DNA of 64,000 bases from Pseudomonas fluorescens. GTDB lineage: Bacteria; Pseudomonadota; Gammaproteobacteria; Pseudomonadales; Pseudomonadaceae. Within the stretch, counting starts at the first letter, position 1, and each line of letters begins with the position of its first letter. Shown here piece by piece: positions 18,499 through 27,615 of this stretch. The stretch covers positions 5,332,001 to 5,396,000 of the forward strand of contig NZ_CP008896.1 in NCBI RefSeq assembly GCF_000730425.1, in the 5' to 3' direction. Both the position numbers and the translations under genes were made by a program. Under the pieces are notes generated by a model. It saw only the letters and a list, made by a program, of their open reading frames with translations, was not told the origin of the DNA and made no database searches.

Positions 18499-19845
18499 AT
18501 GCAGAACTCGACCCAAGCGGCGAATGCCTGGCGCATTCTGTTCCTGCTGTTCCTGGCGAACCTGTTCAACTTCTTCGATCGCACCATCCCGGCGATCATC
18601 ATCGAACCGATCCGCATGGAATGGCACCTCAGTGACTTCCAGCTCGGCATCATCGGCACTGCATTCACCATCGTTTATGCCATTGCTGGCCTGCCCCTGG
18701 GGCGCCTGGCCGATACCGGTTCGCGCAGCAAGCTGATGGGCTGGGGCCTGGCGAGTTGGAGTGCGCTGACGGCAGTCAACGGCATGGTTGGCAGTTTCTG
18801 GACCTTCCTGCTGGTGCGCATGGGGATCGGCATTGGCGAGGCCAGTTATGCACCGGCCGCCAACTCGCTGATCGGCGACCTGTTCCCGGCCCACCGTCGC
18901 GCCCGGGCCATGGGGATTTTCATGCTGGGCTTGCCCCTGGGCCTGTTGCTGGCATTTTTCACCATCGGCGCGATGGTCAAGGCGTTCGACAGCTGGCGCG
19001 CGCCCTTCTTTATTGCGGCGATCCCGGGGCTGATCCTCGCGGTGTTCATGTTCTACATCAAGGAGCCCAAGCGCGGTGCCGCCGAAACCGTGCAAGTTTC
19101 CCAGGAAAAGGTCGACCGGCCGATCCGTCGCGTGCTGGCAGTGCCAACCTTCCTGTGGCTGGTGCTGGCGGGGTTGTGTTTCAATTTTGCGACCTATGCC
19201 TGCAACTCATTTCTGGTGCCAATGCTGCAGCGTTACTTCCTGATGCCGCTGCAAGAAGCTGCCGTGGCGACCGGGGTGATTGTTGGCGTGACGGGGTTGT
19301 TCGGCCTGACCTTGGGGGGGCTGGTGGCGGACAAGATTCACCAGCGCATTGCCAACGGTCGGCTGCTGTTTGCCGCTTTCAGCCTGATTGTCTCCACGGT
19401 ATGCACGGCCTGGGCCCTGCATGCGGGGCGTATCGAAATTGGGGTGTTTGTCGCGGTGTTCAGTGTGGGCTGGTTGTTCGCTTATAACTTCTATACCTGT
19501 GTGTACACGGCGATCCAGGACGTGGTGGAACCGCGCCTGCGGGCAACGGCCATGGCGCTGTTCTTTGCCGGCCTGTACCTGCTGGGTGGCGGGATGGGCC
19601 CTGTGGTGGTGGGGGCGTTGTCCGATCACTTCGCCCATGCAGCGATGTACGCAGCGGGTGCCGAGCAAATGACCGAGGCGTTCAAGGCGGTGGGGCTGCA
19701 TGACGCCATGTACCTGATCCCGGTGGCACTGTTCCTGACCATGCTGTTTCTGTTCCAGGCTTCGCGGTGTTTTGTGCGCGATGCCAAGCGGATGAAGGAT
19801 GGGCTGGGGGTGGTGGCGGTGCCTGGTCCGGTGGTTCCTGCTTGA
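18499..19845 (+). CDS. MFS transporter (spinster-like)
   Basis: A 448-residue inner-membrane carrier with about twelve helices. Helix 1 contains NLFNFFDRTIPAIIIEP; the loop 2-3 motif is GRLADTGSRSKLMGWG; RMGIGIGEASYAPAANSLIGD is the helix 4-5 region. These features resemble the Spns/spinster and sugar-phosphate-like branch of the major facilitator superfamily. The substrate is unknown. An AAAGAGA-type ribosome-binding site precedes the ATG. The gene is monocistronic and ends at a terminator shared with rapA. Confidence 0.9.
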   Translation: MQNSTQAANAWRILFLLFLANLFNFFDRTIPAIIIEPIRMEWHLSDFQLGIIGTAFTIVYAIAGLPLGRLADTGSRSKLMGWGLASWSALTAVNGMVGSFWTFLLVRMGIGIGEASYAPAANSLIGDLFPAHRRARAMGIFMLGLPLGLLLAFFTIGAMVKAFDSWRAPFFIAAIPGLILAVFMFYIKEPKRGAAETVQVSQEKVDRPIRRVLAVPTFLWLVLAGLCFNFATYACNSFLVPMLQRYFLMPLQEAAVATGVIVGVTGLFGLTLGGLVADKIHQRIANGRLLFAAFSLIVSTVCTAWALHAGRIEIGVFVAVFSVGWLFAYNFYTCVYTAIQDVVEPRLRATAMALFFAGLYLLGGGMGPVVVGALSDHFAHAAMYAAGAEQMTEAFKAVGLHDAMYLIPVALFLTMLFLFQASRCFVRDAKRMKDGLGVVAVPGPVVPA

Positions 19846-19872
19846 GACTGCGATGAGGCCCGCCAGATCAAA

Positions 19873-19905
19873 TAAAAAAGCCCGCATTGCGCGGGCCTTT
19901 TTGTT
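19873..19905. terminator. Bidirectional terminator between the MFS gene and rapA
   Basis: GCCCGC / GCGGGC stem with a five-base loop, an A-run on the left and TTTTTGTT on the right. It can stop both the plus-strand MFS transcript and the minus-strand rapA transcript. Confidence 0.85.
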
Positions 19906-19919
19906 CAACAGGGCGAGGA

Positions 19920-22766
19920 TCAGCCGGCGACCAACACTCGAATCGCCTCCAGCCGCAGCGCCGCCTTGTCGAGCATGGCCAGGCCTTGCTCGCGTTGTTG
20001 GCGCAGGGCGACCAGTTCGCTGTCGCGCACGGTCGGGTTGACGGCTTGCAGGGCGGTCAGGCGCGCCAGCTCTTCGTCGGTGTCTGCCGCCAGGCGACGT
20101 TGCGCCTGCGCCACACGTTCGGCGTGGCGCGGGGCGATTTTCTCTTCGCCGGCATTGATCCGTGGGGTCAACTGATCACGCTGGGCCTGCACGAATTTGT
20201 TGGCGCTGGCCCGTGGCACGCTTTCCAACTGGTCGTTCAGGGTGGTGAAGGACACCCGGCCCGACAGGTCATTGCCATTGGCATCGAGCAAGCAACGCAG
20301 TGCTGCCGGCGGCAGGTAGCGCCCCAGTTGCAGCGAACGCGGCGCTACCACCTCGCTGACGTAGAGCAGTTCGAGCAACACGGTGCCCGGCTTGAGCGCC
20401 TTGTTCTTGATCAAGGCCACGGCGGTGTTGCCCATGGAGCCGGACAGCACCAGGTCCATGCCGCCCTGGACCATCGGGTGTTCCCAGGTAATAAACTGCA
20501 TGTCTTCGCGAGACAGCGCCTGGTTGCGGTCGTAGGTGATGGTTACGCCTTCGTCGTCGCCCAGGGGGAAGCTGGCGTCGAGCATTTTTTCGCTGGGCTT
20601 GAGGATCAGTGCATTTTCCGAATGGTCTTCGCTGTCGATGCCAAATGCGTCGAACAGGGTTTCCATGTAGATCGGCAGGGTGAACTGATCGTCTTGCTCC
20701 AGGATGTCTTCAACCAACGCATCACCTTCGCCGGCGCCACCGGAATTGAGCTCCAGCAGGCGGTCGCGGCCGGTGTGCAAATCGGCTTCCAGGCGCTCGC
20801 GCTCGCCGCGGGCTTCGTCGATCAGGCCTTGCCATTCGCCGTCGTCGGCATTTTCCAGCAGCGGCAGCAGGCGCGGGCCGAACTGGTGCTGCAAGGCGTT
20901 ACCGGTCGGGCAGGTATTAAGGAAGGCGTTCAAGGCTTCGTGGTACCACTGGAACAGCCGCTCTTGCGGGCTGGTTTCCAGGTACGGCACATGCAATTGG
21001 ATCACATGCTTCTGGCCGATCCGGTCCAGACGGCCGATACGTTGCTCCAGCAGGTCCGGGTGCGATGGCAGATCGAACAGCACCAGGTGGTGGGCGAACT
21101 GGAAGTTGCGGCCTTCGCTGCCGATTTCCGAACAGATCAGCACCTGGGCACCGAACTCTTCATCAGCAAAGTAGGCGGCGGCGCGGTCGCGTTCGAGGAT
21201 GTTCATGCCCTCATGGAACACCGTGGCCGGGATGCCGGAGCGCACGCGCAGGGCGTCTTCCAGGTCCATGGCGGTTTCGGCATGGGCGCAGATCACCAGG
21301 ACCTTGGTGCGCTTGAGCATTTTCAACTGGTCGATCAGCCACTCGACGCGCGGGTCGAAGCGCCACCAGCGCTGTTCTTCTTCTATATCCGGCTGCGACT
21401 GGAAGCTGACTTCCGGGTACAGCTCGGCCTGTTCGCCCAGCGGCAGTTCCAGGTACTCGTCCGGGCATGGCAGCGGGTAGGCGTGCAGCTTGCGCTCGGG
21501 GAAGCCTTGCACGGCGGCGCGAGTGTTACGGAACAGCACGCGGCCGGTGCCGTGGCGATCGAGCAGCTCACGCACCAGGCGCGCGCTGGCTTCGGTGTCG
21601 CCATCGTTGACGGCGGCCAGCAGGGCTTCGCCTTCGTTGCCGAGGAACCCCAGAATAGTCTTGTGCGCCGCCGGCGAAAGGCGGCCCTTGTCCATCAGTT
21701 CCTGGACGGCTTCGGCCACCGGGCGATAGTTTTCGCTCTCGGCGCGGAAGGCTTTGACGTCGTGGAAACGGTTCGGGTCCAGCAGGCGCAGACGCGCAAA
21801 GTGGCTGTCCTGGCCCAGTTGTTCCGGGGTCGCGGTCAGCAGCAGCACGCCGGGAATAGTCTCGGCCAGTTGCTCGACCAGTTGGTACTCCGCGCTGGCC
21901 TTTTCTTCATGCCAGACCAGGTGGTGCGCTTCGTCGACTACCATCAAGTCCCAGCCAGCGGCAAACAGCGCGTCCTGGGCCTTTTCGTCTTCTACCAGCC
22001 ATTCCAGGGCTACCAGCGCCAGTTGGGTGTCTTCGAACGGGTTACTGGCATCGCTTTCGATAAAACGTTCTTCGTCGAACAGCGCCACCTGCAGGTTGAA
22101 ACGCCGGCGCATTTCCACCAGCCATTGGTGCTGCAGGTTCTCCGGGACCAGGATCAGCACGCGGTTGGCGCGGCCGGACAGCAACTGGCGATGGATCACC
22201 AGGCCGGCTTCGATGGTCTTGCCCAGGCCTACTTCGTCGGCCAGCAGAACCCGTGGCGCGATACGATCAGCGACTTCCCGGGCAATGTGCAATTGGTGTG
22301 CGATCGGCTGCGCCCGCACGCCGCCCAGGCCCCAGAGCGAGGACTGCAATTGGCGGCTGGTGTGTTCCAGGGTGTGATAGCGCAGCGAGAACCAGGCCAG
22401 CGGGTCGATCTGCCCGGCGAACAGACGGTCGCTGGCGAGGCGGAACTGGATGAAGTTCGACAGTTGGGTTTCCGGCAGGGTGACCTGTTCGTTCTGCCCA
22501 TTGAGGCCGTGGTAGACCAGCAGGCCGTCGACATCGTCGACCTCGCGCACGGTCATTTTCCAGCCTTCGAAGTGGGTGATGGTGTCACCCGGCGAAAACC
22601 TCACGCGAGTGAGGGGCGCATTCCGTAGCGCATACTGGCGGGTGTCGCCAGTGGCCGGATAGAGCACGGTCAACAAGCGGCCGTCCTGTGCGAGAACGGT
22701 GCCTAACCCCAGCTCTGCTTCGCTGTCACTAATCCAGCGTTGCCCCGGTTGATACTGCTGCGCCAT
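19920..22766 (-). CDS. rapA: RNA polymerase-associated ATPase RapA (HepA)
   Basis: A 948-residue Swi2/Snf2-type ATPase that binds RNA polymerase and helps it recycle after termination. The N-terminus ([20 protein letters not shown]) begins the two Tudor-like domains. Helicase motif I is [15 protein letters not shown] near residue 176 and motif II is [10 protein letters not shown]. The C-terminal lobe contains [15 protein letters not shown] and [14 protein letters not shown] (motifs V and VI). The length is close to the usual 968 of E. coli RapA. The long plus-strand open frame across the gene is a coding shadow. Single-gene unit. Confidence 0.97.
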   Translation of the reverse strand: MAQQYQPGQRWISDSEAELGLGTVLAQDGRLLTVLYPATGDTRQYALRNAPLTRVRFSPGDTITHFEGWKMTVREVDDVDGLLVYHGLNGQNEQVTLPETQLSNFIQFRLASDRLFAGQIDPLAWFSLRYHTLEHTSRQLQSSLWGLGGVRAQPIAHQLHIAREVADRIAPRVLLADEVGLGKTIEAGLVIHRQLLSGRANRVLILVPENLQHQWLVEMRRRFNLQVALFDEERFIESDASNPFEDTQLALVALEWLVEDEKAQDALFAAGWDLMVVDEAHHLVWHEEKASAEYQLVEQLAETIPGVLLLTATPEQLGQDSHFARLRLLDPNRFHDVKAFRAESENYRPVAEAVQELMDKGRLSPAAHKTILGFLGNEGEALLAAVNDGDTEASARLVRELLDRHGTGRVLFRNTRAAVQGFPERKLHAYPLPCPDEYLELPLGEQAELYPEVSFQSQPDIEEEQRWWRFDPRVEWLIDQLKMLKRTKVLVICAHAETAMDLEDALRVRSGIPATVFHEGMNILERDRAAAYFADEEFGAQVLICSEIGSEGRNFQFAHHLVLFDLPSHPDLLEQRIGRLDRIGQKHVIQLHVPYLETSPQERLFQWYHEALNAFLNTCPTGNALQHQFGPRLLPLLENADDGEWQGLIDEARGERERLEADLHTGRDRLLELNSGGAGEGDALVEDILEQDDQFTLPIYMETLFDAFGIDSEDHSENALILKPSEKMLDASFPLGDDEGVTITYDRNQALSREDMQFITWEHPMVQGGMDLVLSGSMGNTAVALIKNKALKPGTVLLELLYVSEVVAPRSLQLGRYLPPAALRCLLDANGNDLSGRVSFTTLNDQLESVPRASANKFVQAQRDQLTPRINAGEEKIAPRHAERVAQAQRRLAADTDEELARLTALQAVNPTVRDSELVALRQQREQGLAMLDKAALRLEAIRVLVAG

Positions 22767-22984
22767 GCTGCCTGACTCCCGCCGTGAAAAAGCCGGCTAT
22801 TCTAACGGAACAAGCCCCTTAGCCAAAGGACTCTGACAAAAACTACTCCGCTTGCAGGGATGAAAGAGGGCGATTCGACGGGTGGCGGGGCACGGCTGAC
22901 TGACGACTGGGTCACACGTTGGAGACCTCAGGCTCAAGTCGCTGGCACGGCAGCCGACAGCCTGCTGACAGGAGACCCATCATT

Positions 22985-23326
22985 ATGCTGCCACCGATCT
23001 TGCCCTTGAGTGTTGTGCCGGTCACGTCGCAACTCGACCCCGTGCGCCCAAAGCCCGATATTCCACCGGTGGTGCCCGCGCAGCCGAGCTCCAACGAAAG
23101 CACCATCGACCTCAAGCACCGCGATGCCGAGCAATCGGCCCTGATGCTGCGTGAGGAGCAACGGCGCCAGCAGGAACAGCAGAAACGCCGGCGCGAAGCC
23201 GACGAGGATCCCGAGCAGCACCTGGCCATTCCTGGTGATGAGCTCAACGCCGACAACACGGTGCCGGTTGCGCCGCTGATCGAGGACGCGCCCCGCCAGG
23301 GGGTGTGGGTGGACGTCGAGGTTTGA
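22985..23326 (+). CDS. Small proline- and glutamine-rich protein, unknown function
   Basis: A 113-residue protein. The ATG at 22985 is chosen because an AGGAG site precedes it; an upstream in-frame ATG at 22919 lacks one. The N-terminal third is proline-rich (MLPPILPLSVVPVTSQLDP, RPKPDIPPVVPAQP). A central run rich in Gln, Arg and Glu (EEQRRQQEQQKRRREADED) is probably a charged helix. The C-terminus ends APRQGVWVDVEV. No signal peptide. Similar small proteins are common in pseudomonads but have no role I can name. Confidence 0.65.
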   Translation: MLPPILPLSVVPVTSQLDPVRPKPDIPPVVPAQPSSNESTIDLKHRDAEQSALMLREEQRRQQEQQKRRREADEDPEQHLAIPGDELNADNTVPVAPLIEDAPRQGVWVDVEV

Positions 23327-23384
23327 CCCCCGGGCGGGCCAGGACGCATTATTGAGGTACTCCAGCCACCACGTAAGCCATGCC

Positions 23385-23543
23385 ATGAGTGACGACAAGC
23401 TGATCGACCTGAATGCCGAACGGGCCAAACGGGTCCATGACCTCAACGACAAGCGCCTTAATGACGTGCGCCAGGCGTTCGAGCAGGCCATGCCGTTAGG
23501 CAAGGCGAAGAAAAAGTCGAAAAACAAACCGAAAAAACGCTGA
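23385..23543 (+). CDS. Small basic-tailed protein, unknown function
   Basis: A 52-residue protein from the ATG at 23385 (MSDDKLIDLNAERAKRVHD). The first 38 residues are an amphipathic, highly charged helix; the last 14 are almost all Lys (KAKKKSKNKPKKR), which suggests binding to nucleic acid or ribosome. A longer reading from ATG 23352 is possible but its extra residues look like non-coding sequence. It lies 58 bases after the proline-rich protein gene on the same strand and may be cotranscribed. Confidence 0.6.
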   Translation: MSDDKLIDLNAERAKRVHDLNDKRLNDVRQAFEQAMPLGKAKKKSKNKPKKR

Positions 23544-23607
23544 AATGCCCAGAATCTGTTGATTCAGGTCAGTTATTTCCCTTCTTTACGCCCCGTTGCG
23601 GGCGACA

Positions 23608-23621
23608 TTGATCCCCGTCAA
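23608..23621 (+). promoter_or_regulatory. Anr/FNR box upstream of ccoM
   Basis: TTGATCCCCGTCAA matches the consensus TTGAT-N4-ATCAA at nine of ten fixed positions. Its centre lies about 72 bases before the ccoM ATG. A class II promoter centred at -41.5 would put the start near 23656, with TAACTT (23644-23649) as a weak -10. It implies induction at low oxygen. Confidence 0.7.
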
Positions 23622-23686
23622 TTTCTCCCCCCGACTTCTTGGTTAACTTAGCCCCATCGCAACAGGGCAAGAGCAGGAGGCCGGTC

Positions 23687-23803
23687 ATGTTTTTCGATAA
23701 TGTGGTTTTCGCCGGGGTGCTGACTGTCGGCCTCATGGTGCTGTTTTTTGTAGGGTTTGGTTTTTTTATCTGGAAAGACGCGAACAAGCGTAAAAAACCA
23801 TAG
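23687..23803 (+). CDS. ccoM: CcoM-like small subunit of cbb3 cytochrome oxidase
   Basis: A 38-residue single-pass membrane protein: MFFDNVVFAGVLTVGLMVL, then FFVGFGFFIWKDANKRKKP. AGGAGG at 23675-23680 is an ideal ribosome-binding site six bases before the ATG. Length, the M-F-x-D-N-V-V start, the hydrophobic middle and the FIWKDA-K end match CcoM, the extra subunit of Pseudomonas stutzeri cbb3 oxidase, which is also encoded away from the ccoNOQP genes. It should stabilise the high-affinity terminal oxidase in the inner membrane. The perfect-type Anr box upstream and the strong terminator downstream support a real single-gene unit induced at low oxygen. Identification rests on remembered sequence similarity. 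Confidence 0.8.
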   Translation: MFFDNVVFAGVLTVGLMVLFFVGFGFFIWKDANKRKKP

Positions 23804-23838
23804 GTTTTTCCGGGTTACATGAGCACGCAAGGCATTTT

Positions 23839-23864
23839 GGGCGACTTCGGTCGCCCTTTTTTTT
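23839..23864 (+). terminator. Terminator of ccoM
   Basis: GGGCGAC-TTCG-GTCGCCC followed by eight T. The seven-base-pair stem with a stable UUCG loop and U-run is a textbook intrinsic terminator, 36 bases after the ccoM stop. Confidence 0.92.
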
Positions 23865-23887
23865 GCCCCGATTTCAATGCAATCCCC

Positions 23888-23990
23888 GTAGGAGCCGGCT
23901 TGCCGGCGAAAATCGTCAACGATAACGCTGTGGGCCTGGTGTCCCGCGTTGCCCTCCAGTCTTTCGCCGGCAAGCCGGCTCCTACAGGGG
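23888..23990. repeat. REP pair (GTAGGAGCCGGCTTGCCGGCGA family)
   Basis: Inverted copies at about 23888-23911 and 23961-23986 of the second REP family in this genome. They lie between ccoM and pit. Confidence 0.85.
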
Positions 23991-24010
23991 AGGGCAATAA
24001 ATCAGCGCAT

Positions 24011-24046
24011 AAAAAAGGCGTGACCCTCGCAGGTCACGCCTTTTTT
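24011..24046. terminator. Terminator after pit
   Basis: GGCGTGACC / GGTCACGCC with a six-base loop, flanked by an A-run on the left and a T-run on the right, so it can act on both strands. It ends the minus-strand pit transcript 15 bases after its stop. Confidence 0.88.
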
Positions 24047-24060
24047 AATCGTGCGGGCTG

Positions 24061-25536
24061 TTAACTGCCCAATGCCTTGGACGCCAGCCAGAACAGTGCG
24101 GCCGACAAGCTCACCGTGGCCGGCAGGGTCAGCACCCATGCCATCAGGATGGTCTTCACGGTGCCGCCTTGCAGGCCGCTTTTGTTCGCGACCATGGTCC
24201 CGGCCACACCCGACGACAGTACGTGGGTGGTGGAAACCGGCAGGGCGAAGATGTTGGCAAAGCCAATCATGGTGGCGGTGGTGATTTGTGCCGACATGCC
24301 CTGGGCATAGGTCATGCCCTGCTTGCCGATTTTCTCGCCAATGGTCAGTACCACACGTTTCCAGCCCACCATGGTGCCCAGGCCGAGGGCCAGGGCCACG
24401 GCAAGGATTACCCAGAAGGGGGCGTATTCGGTGGTGGCGGTCAGGTCCTTGCGCAGTTTTTCCAGGTCCGACTTCTCGCGAGAATCAAGGCCAGGCAACT
24501 TGCCGACTTTCTTCGCGGTGTCGTCCAGGCACAGCAGGTAGCGACGGACTTCAATGCGCTGGTCGGACGTCAAGGAGCGGTAGTCAGAGACACCCTTGAG
24601 TGTGCCGAGGAGGGCGTTGATGGTGGGCTCGGTCTGTTGCGGGTTGCAACGGAACTTGCCTGGCAGGTCGTCTCTGACACTTTTACCCAGGGCCAGGAAT
24701 TCGCCGAGGGTTTCGTGGTTGCGCTGGTAGAACTGGTTGAGGTGCAGGGTGGCGTCGCGGGTTCGCTCGATCTGGTAAGTGGTGCTGCCCAGATCGAGTA
24801 CGAACTGTGCGGGCACGATACCAATCAGCACCAGCATGATCAGGCCGATACCTTTCTGGCCGTCGTTGGAACCATGCACGAAACTCACGGCCATTGCGGA
24901 AATCACCAGTACCAGGCGGTTCCAGAACGGCGGGTGTTTCTTGTCGTCGAGCTTGCGGCGCTGGTCCGGTGTCTTGTGCATCTTCGACAGCGGACGCCAC
25001 CACTTAAGGCCGATCAACACCAAGGCTGCGACCAGGAAGCCGGCCATGGGCGAGAACACCAGCGAGGCGCCGATATCAATGGCCTTCTGCCAGTTGACCC
25101 CGTCAGCCAGTGGAATGTCGTTGATCAGGGCATTGGCCAGGCCGACACCGAGGATCGAACCGATCAGGGTGTGGGAGCTGGATGCCGGGATCCCGAAATA
25201 CCAGGTGCCGAGGTTCCAGGTGATAGCGGCGGCTAATAATGAAAACACCATGGCCAGACCATGGCCGGTGTTCACATTGATCAGCAACTCCACCGGCAGC
25301 AGATGCACGATGGCATAGGCAACGCCTACCCCGCCGAGCAACACGCCAAGGAAGTTGAACACCCCGGAAAAGAATACGGCCAGGTGCGGCGGCATCGCTT
25401 TGGTATAGATGACTGTGGCCACCGCGTTAGCGGTGTCATGAAAGCCATTGATGAACTCGAATGCGAGGACAAAGGCAAGGGCGAGCAACAGGCTCACAAG
25501 AACCCAGGCATCCAGTCCGCTGAATAAATCGATCAT
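24061..25536 (-). CDS. pit: Low-affinity inorganic phosphate transporter (Pit/PHO4 family)
   Basis: A 491-residue inner-membrane carrier with two PHO4 repeats. The first holds EFINGFHDTANAVATVIYT, the second NIFALPVSTTHVLSSGVAG; the GANDVANA-like signature is GFHDTANAV. A hydrophilic loop of about 130 residues separates the halves and carries SFVHGSNDGQKGIG just before it. These features match PitA-type proton-coupled phosphate (metal-phosphate) carriers. It is monocistronic and ends at a strong terminator. Confidence 0.94.
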   Translation of the reverse strand: MIDLFSGLDAWVLVSLLLALAFVLAFEFINGFHDTANAVATVIYTKAMPPHLAVFFSGVFNFLGVLLGGVGVAYAIVHLLPVELLINVNTGHGLAMVFSLLAAAITWNLGTWYFGIPASSSHTLIGSILGVGLANALINDIPLADGVNWQKAIDIGASLVFSPMAGFLVAALVLIGLKWWRPLSKMHKTPDQRRKLDDKKHPPFWNRLVLVISAMAVSFVHGSNDGQKGIGLIMLVLIGIVPAQFVLDLGSTTYQIERTRDATLHLNQFYQRNHETLGEFLALGKSVRDDLPGKFRCNPQQTEPTINALLGTLKGVSDYRSLTSDQRIEVRRYLLCLDDTAKKVGKLPGLDSREKSDLEKLRKDLTATTEYAPFWVILAVALALGLGTMVGWKRVVLTIGEKIGKQGMTYAQGMSAQITTATMIGFANIFALPVSTTHVLSSGVAGTMVANKSGLQGGTVKTILMAWVLTLPATVSLSAALFWLASKALGS

Positions 25537-25865
25537 GAAGGTTTTATGACCCGGTCGTAAGGGGGCGCGATTATGCCAGAAAACCTTGGTAATCGATGCA
25601 CTAGCTGCTCGCCGGTAACATTCTTCAACGAATTAGTTTGGAGGAGGGGTGCGGCTACCAGATATTTCGGTGGTTTGGCAACTCATTGATTTGCAAAGAA
25701 TAGAAGGGGTTTTGCCAGGTGCGACAATTAAGGTGATGAGTCTGAAATGATTGTATGAAATTTCGTAGGATGCCCGGACTGGCGATTGACGGGCATGGCT
25801 GGAGCGCCCCTGCCAGGAGGTGCTGGCAGGGCGATGACTTGCCTGGAAGGCTCAGTCCGATGGGC
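25537..25865. other. 329-bp intergenic region
   Basis: Contains the pit promoter at its left end. A stem-loop at 25806-25832 (GCCCCTGCCAG / CTGGCAGGGC, one bulged base) lies about 34 bases after the stop of the small minus-strand gene. It has no U-run, so it may be a 3' stabilising hairpin. No gene seen. Confidence 0.45.
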
Positions 25866-26066
25866 TTATGGCTCGTCGGCCTTGAGGTCCTTCTCGATCT
25901 TTTGGATTTCCTGGGCAAATGCCTGGTCGAGCAGGCTGGCTCGTTTGCGCCATGGTTTGCGCTCCGGCTCCGGTTGGGCGGCGTAGGTGGTGACTTCCCC
26001 GCCGTAAACATCCTTGTAACGTTGTTCCTGGCGCTCAAGTTCCGCGCGCAGTTCGTCTTTCGTCAC
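25866..26066 (-). CDS. Small charged protein, unknown function
   Basis: A 66-residue protein from a GTG at 26066, preceded by TAGGTAA at suitable spacing. The sequence is almost wholly predicted helix (MTKDELRAELERQEQRYKD, then LLDQAFAQEIQKIEKDLKADE) around a short central loop with YGGEVTTYAAQPEPERKPW. No Cys, signal peptide or membrane segment. Codon use is that of a real Pseudomonas gene. No function can be named. Confidence 0.6.
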   Translation of the reverse strand: MTKDELRAELERQEQRYKDVYGGEVTTYAAQPEPERKPWRKRASLLDQAFAQEIQKIEKDLKADEP

Positions 26067-26129
26067 ATTGTTACCTAATTGAGTTGAGTTTGATTCCGGT
26101 GAAGCGCGATATCAGGAAGGGGCAACGTT

Positions 26130-26304
26130 CTACCACTTCTTTATTACACGCGGCCACGGCACCGGGGAAGAACAGCTGTCGTAGCAACAGTTTTCTTTTT
26201 GGGGCTGGGGACTTGCGACCCAGGCCTGGACAAGGCAAAGGCTAGGTTGGGCGGGATCGTAGATCACGCCAGGCCAACCGGACCTTATCACAGGGTACAT
26301 TATA
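26130..26304 (-). ncRNA. Candidate small RNA, low confidence
   Basis: Minus strand TATAAT at 26299-26304 would start RNA near 26292. The transcript would contain a bulged stem, GGTTGG-N-GGCG / CGCC-CCAACC (26245-26279), and a second GC-rich stem near 26200-26230. Perfect -10 boxes are uncommon in this GC-rich genome. There is no good -35 and no U-tract terminator, so the 3' end given is a guess. Confidence 0.22.
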
Positions 26305-26487
26305 GCGGTGCATTTGAATAAGACTATCGCCAACAAGTTAAAAATCGTCAACTTTGCCGAGTGGAGGGCAGTTCAATAGTGTCGAGAACTTGGCATCACT
26401 TGGTTAATAACCTGTATGTGACAGTTGAAAGTAGTTTTGGCGTTAATTAATTCAATGCCGCTGCGCCTGGTCTACTCCATTAACGAA

Positions 26488-26521
26488 TTGCGATTACCGA
26501 ATCACCGTCCGATAATCGCCC
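26488..26521. promoter_or_regulatory. Two PcaR-like boxes upstream of pcaR
   Basis: GTCCGATAATCGCCC (26507-26521) matches the PcaR core GTTCGATAATCGCAC at 13 of 15 bases. ATTCGGTAATCGCAA on the minus strand (26488-26502) matches at 12 of 15. They are inverted, four bases apart, about 80-110 bases before the pcaR ATG, which suggests autoregulation. Confidence 0.6.
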
Positions 26522-26599
26522 AATGTTGGCGCCCTTGCCTTGTGCATCCGTTGCCTGCCGGCTTGTAATGGTGATCGACAATAAGAGAAAGGACCTGAA

Positions 26600-27442
26600 A
26601 TGAACGATCAATTGCGCAACTCCTTTGCCTCAGTGGCGCCGCCGATCGTTGCGTCACCGGCCAAGCGCATCCAGGCGTTTACTGGCGATCCGGATTTCAT
26701 GACCTCCCTGGCCCGTGGGCTGGCCGTAGTGCAGGCTTTCCAGGAGCGCAAGCGGCACTTGACCATCGCCCAGATCAGTCATCGCACAGAAATCCCCCGC
26801 GCTGCTGTCAGGCGTTGCCTGCATACGTTGATCAAACTCGGCTACGCCACCACGGACGGGCGCACCTACTCCCTGCTGCCCAAGGTCCTGACCCTGGGGC
26901 ATGCCTATTTGTCTTCCACCCCCCTGGCGGTTTCTGCCCAGCCCTACCTGGACCGCATGAGCGAGCAGCTTCACGAGGCCTGCAACATGGCAACCCTGGA
27001 AGGCGACGACATCCTTTACATCGCCCGTTCGGCCACGACCCAGCGCCTGATCTCGGTGGATCTCTCGGTGGGTGGCCGGCTGCCAGCCTATTGCACCTCC
27101 ATGGGACGGATCCTGCTGGCTGCCCTGGATGATGCGTCGCTGCAGGACTACCTCGATCATGCCGACCTGCAAACCAAGACCAGCCGCACCCTGACCACGC
27201 CCGAGGCTCTGCTTGAATGCCTGCAACAGGTTCGGCAACAGGGCTGGTGCATCGTGGACCAGGAGCTGGAGCAGGGCCTGCGCTCCATTGCCGTGCCGGT
27301 GTATGACGCGTCCGGCCAGGTGTTGGCCGCGCTCAATGTCAGTACCCATGCCGGCCGGGTCAGCCGCAGCGAGCTGGAACAGCGCTTCCTGCCGAGCATG
27401 CTGAGCGCCAGCCAGGAGCTGAGTGCCCAGTTGTTTGCCTAA
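26600..27442 (+). CDS. pcaR: PcaR, IclR-family activator of beta-ketoadipate genes
   Basis: A 280-residue IclR-type regulator. A roughly 40-residue N-terminal arm precedes the winged HTH (LTIAQISHRTEIPRAAVRR, residues about 55-75). The effector domain holds EACNMATLEGDDILYIAR, RLPAYCTSMGRILLA and GWCIVDQELEQGLRSIAVPV, the conserved IclR ligand pocket. PcaR binds beta-ketoadipate and activates pcaIJ, pcaF and pcaK. It lies next to pcaK and upstream of the full pca cluster, and PcaR-like boxes occur before pcaR and pcaI. Ribosome-binding site AGAAAGGA precedes the ATG. Confidence 0.95.
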   Translation: MNDQLRNSFASVAPPIVASPAKRIQAFTGDPDFMTSLARGLAVVQAFQERKRHLTIAQISHRTEIPRAAVRRCLHTLIKLGYATTDGRTYSLLPKVLTLGHAYLSSTPLAVSAQPYLDRMSEQLHEACNMATLEGDDILYIARSATTQRLISVDLSVGGRLPAYCTSMGRILLAALDDASLQDYLDHADLQTKTSRTLTTPEALLECLQQVRQQGWCIVDQELEQGLRSIAVPVYDASGQVLAALNVSTHAGRVSRSELEQRFLPSMLSASQELSAQLFA

Positions 27443-27478
27443 GCTGTTCGGTGACCGCACAGATCCCGGTTTGACGAA

Positions 27479-27505
27479 TTGACGGTGTTTCCCCTGGCTT
27501 ATTAA
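27479..27505 (+). promoter_or_regulatory. Candidate pcaK promoter
   Basis: TTGACG (27479-27484) is followed after 15 bases by TATTAA (27500-27505), about 110 bases before the pcaK ATG. The spacing is short; pcaK might instead be read from pcaR. Confidence 0.25.
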
Positions 27506-27615
27506 TGTCGCGGCAGCGTAACGGGCCGCGATGGCATCTACTGCCGCCGTTCTGGTTTCGCCCCCATAGCATTGACGACTCGCCGTCGTCCGCTGCCATC
27601 AGTGTGGAAAAAATA

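Larger units (their letters stand above)
26067..26599. other. 533-bp intergenic region upstream of pcaR
   Basis: No protein gene is convincing here; a 73-codon minus-strand frame at 26130-26351 lacks a ribosome-binding site and coding bias. The region holds a candidate minus-strand small RNA with a perfect TATAAT (26299-26304) and two PcaR-like boxes near 26488-26521, listed separately. Confidence 0.5.

Noticed and set aside
19887..22628. 913-codon plus-strand open frame over rapA
   Set aside because: It is a GC-driven antisense shadow. Its Gln/His/Val-rich composition and lack of motifs contrast with the intact RapA helicase motifs on the other strand.
26130..26351. 73-codon minus-strand frame as a protein gene
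   Set aside because: No ribosome-binding site, no codon bias, and several rare codons; an RNA role is more plausible.
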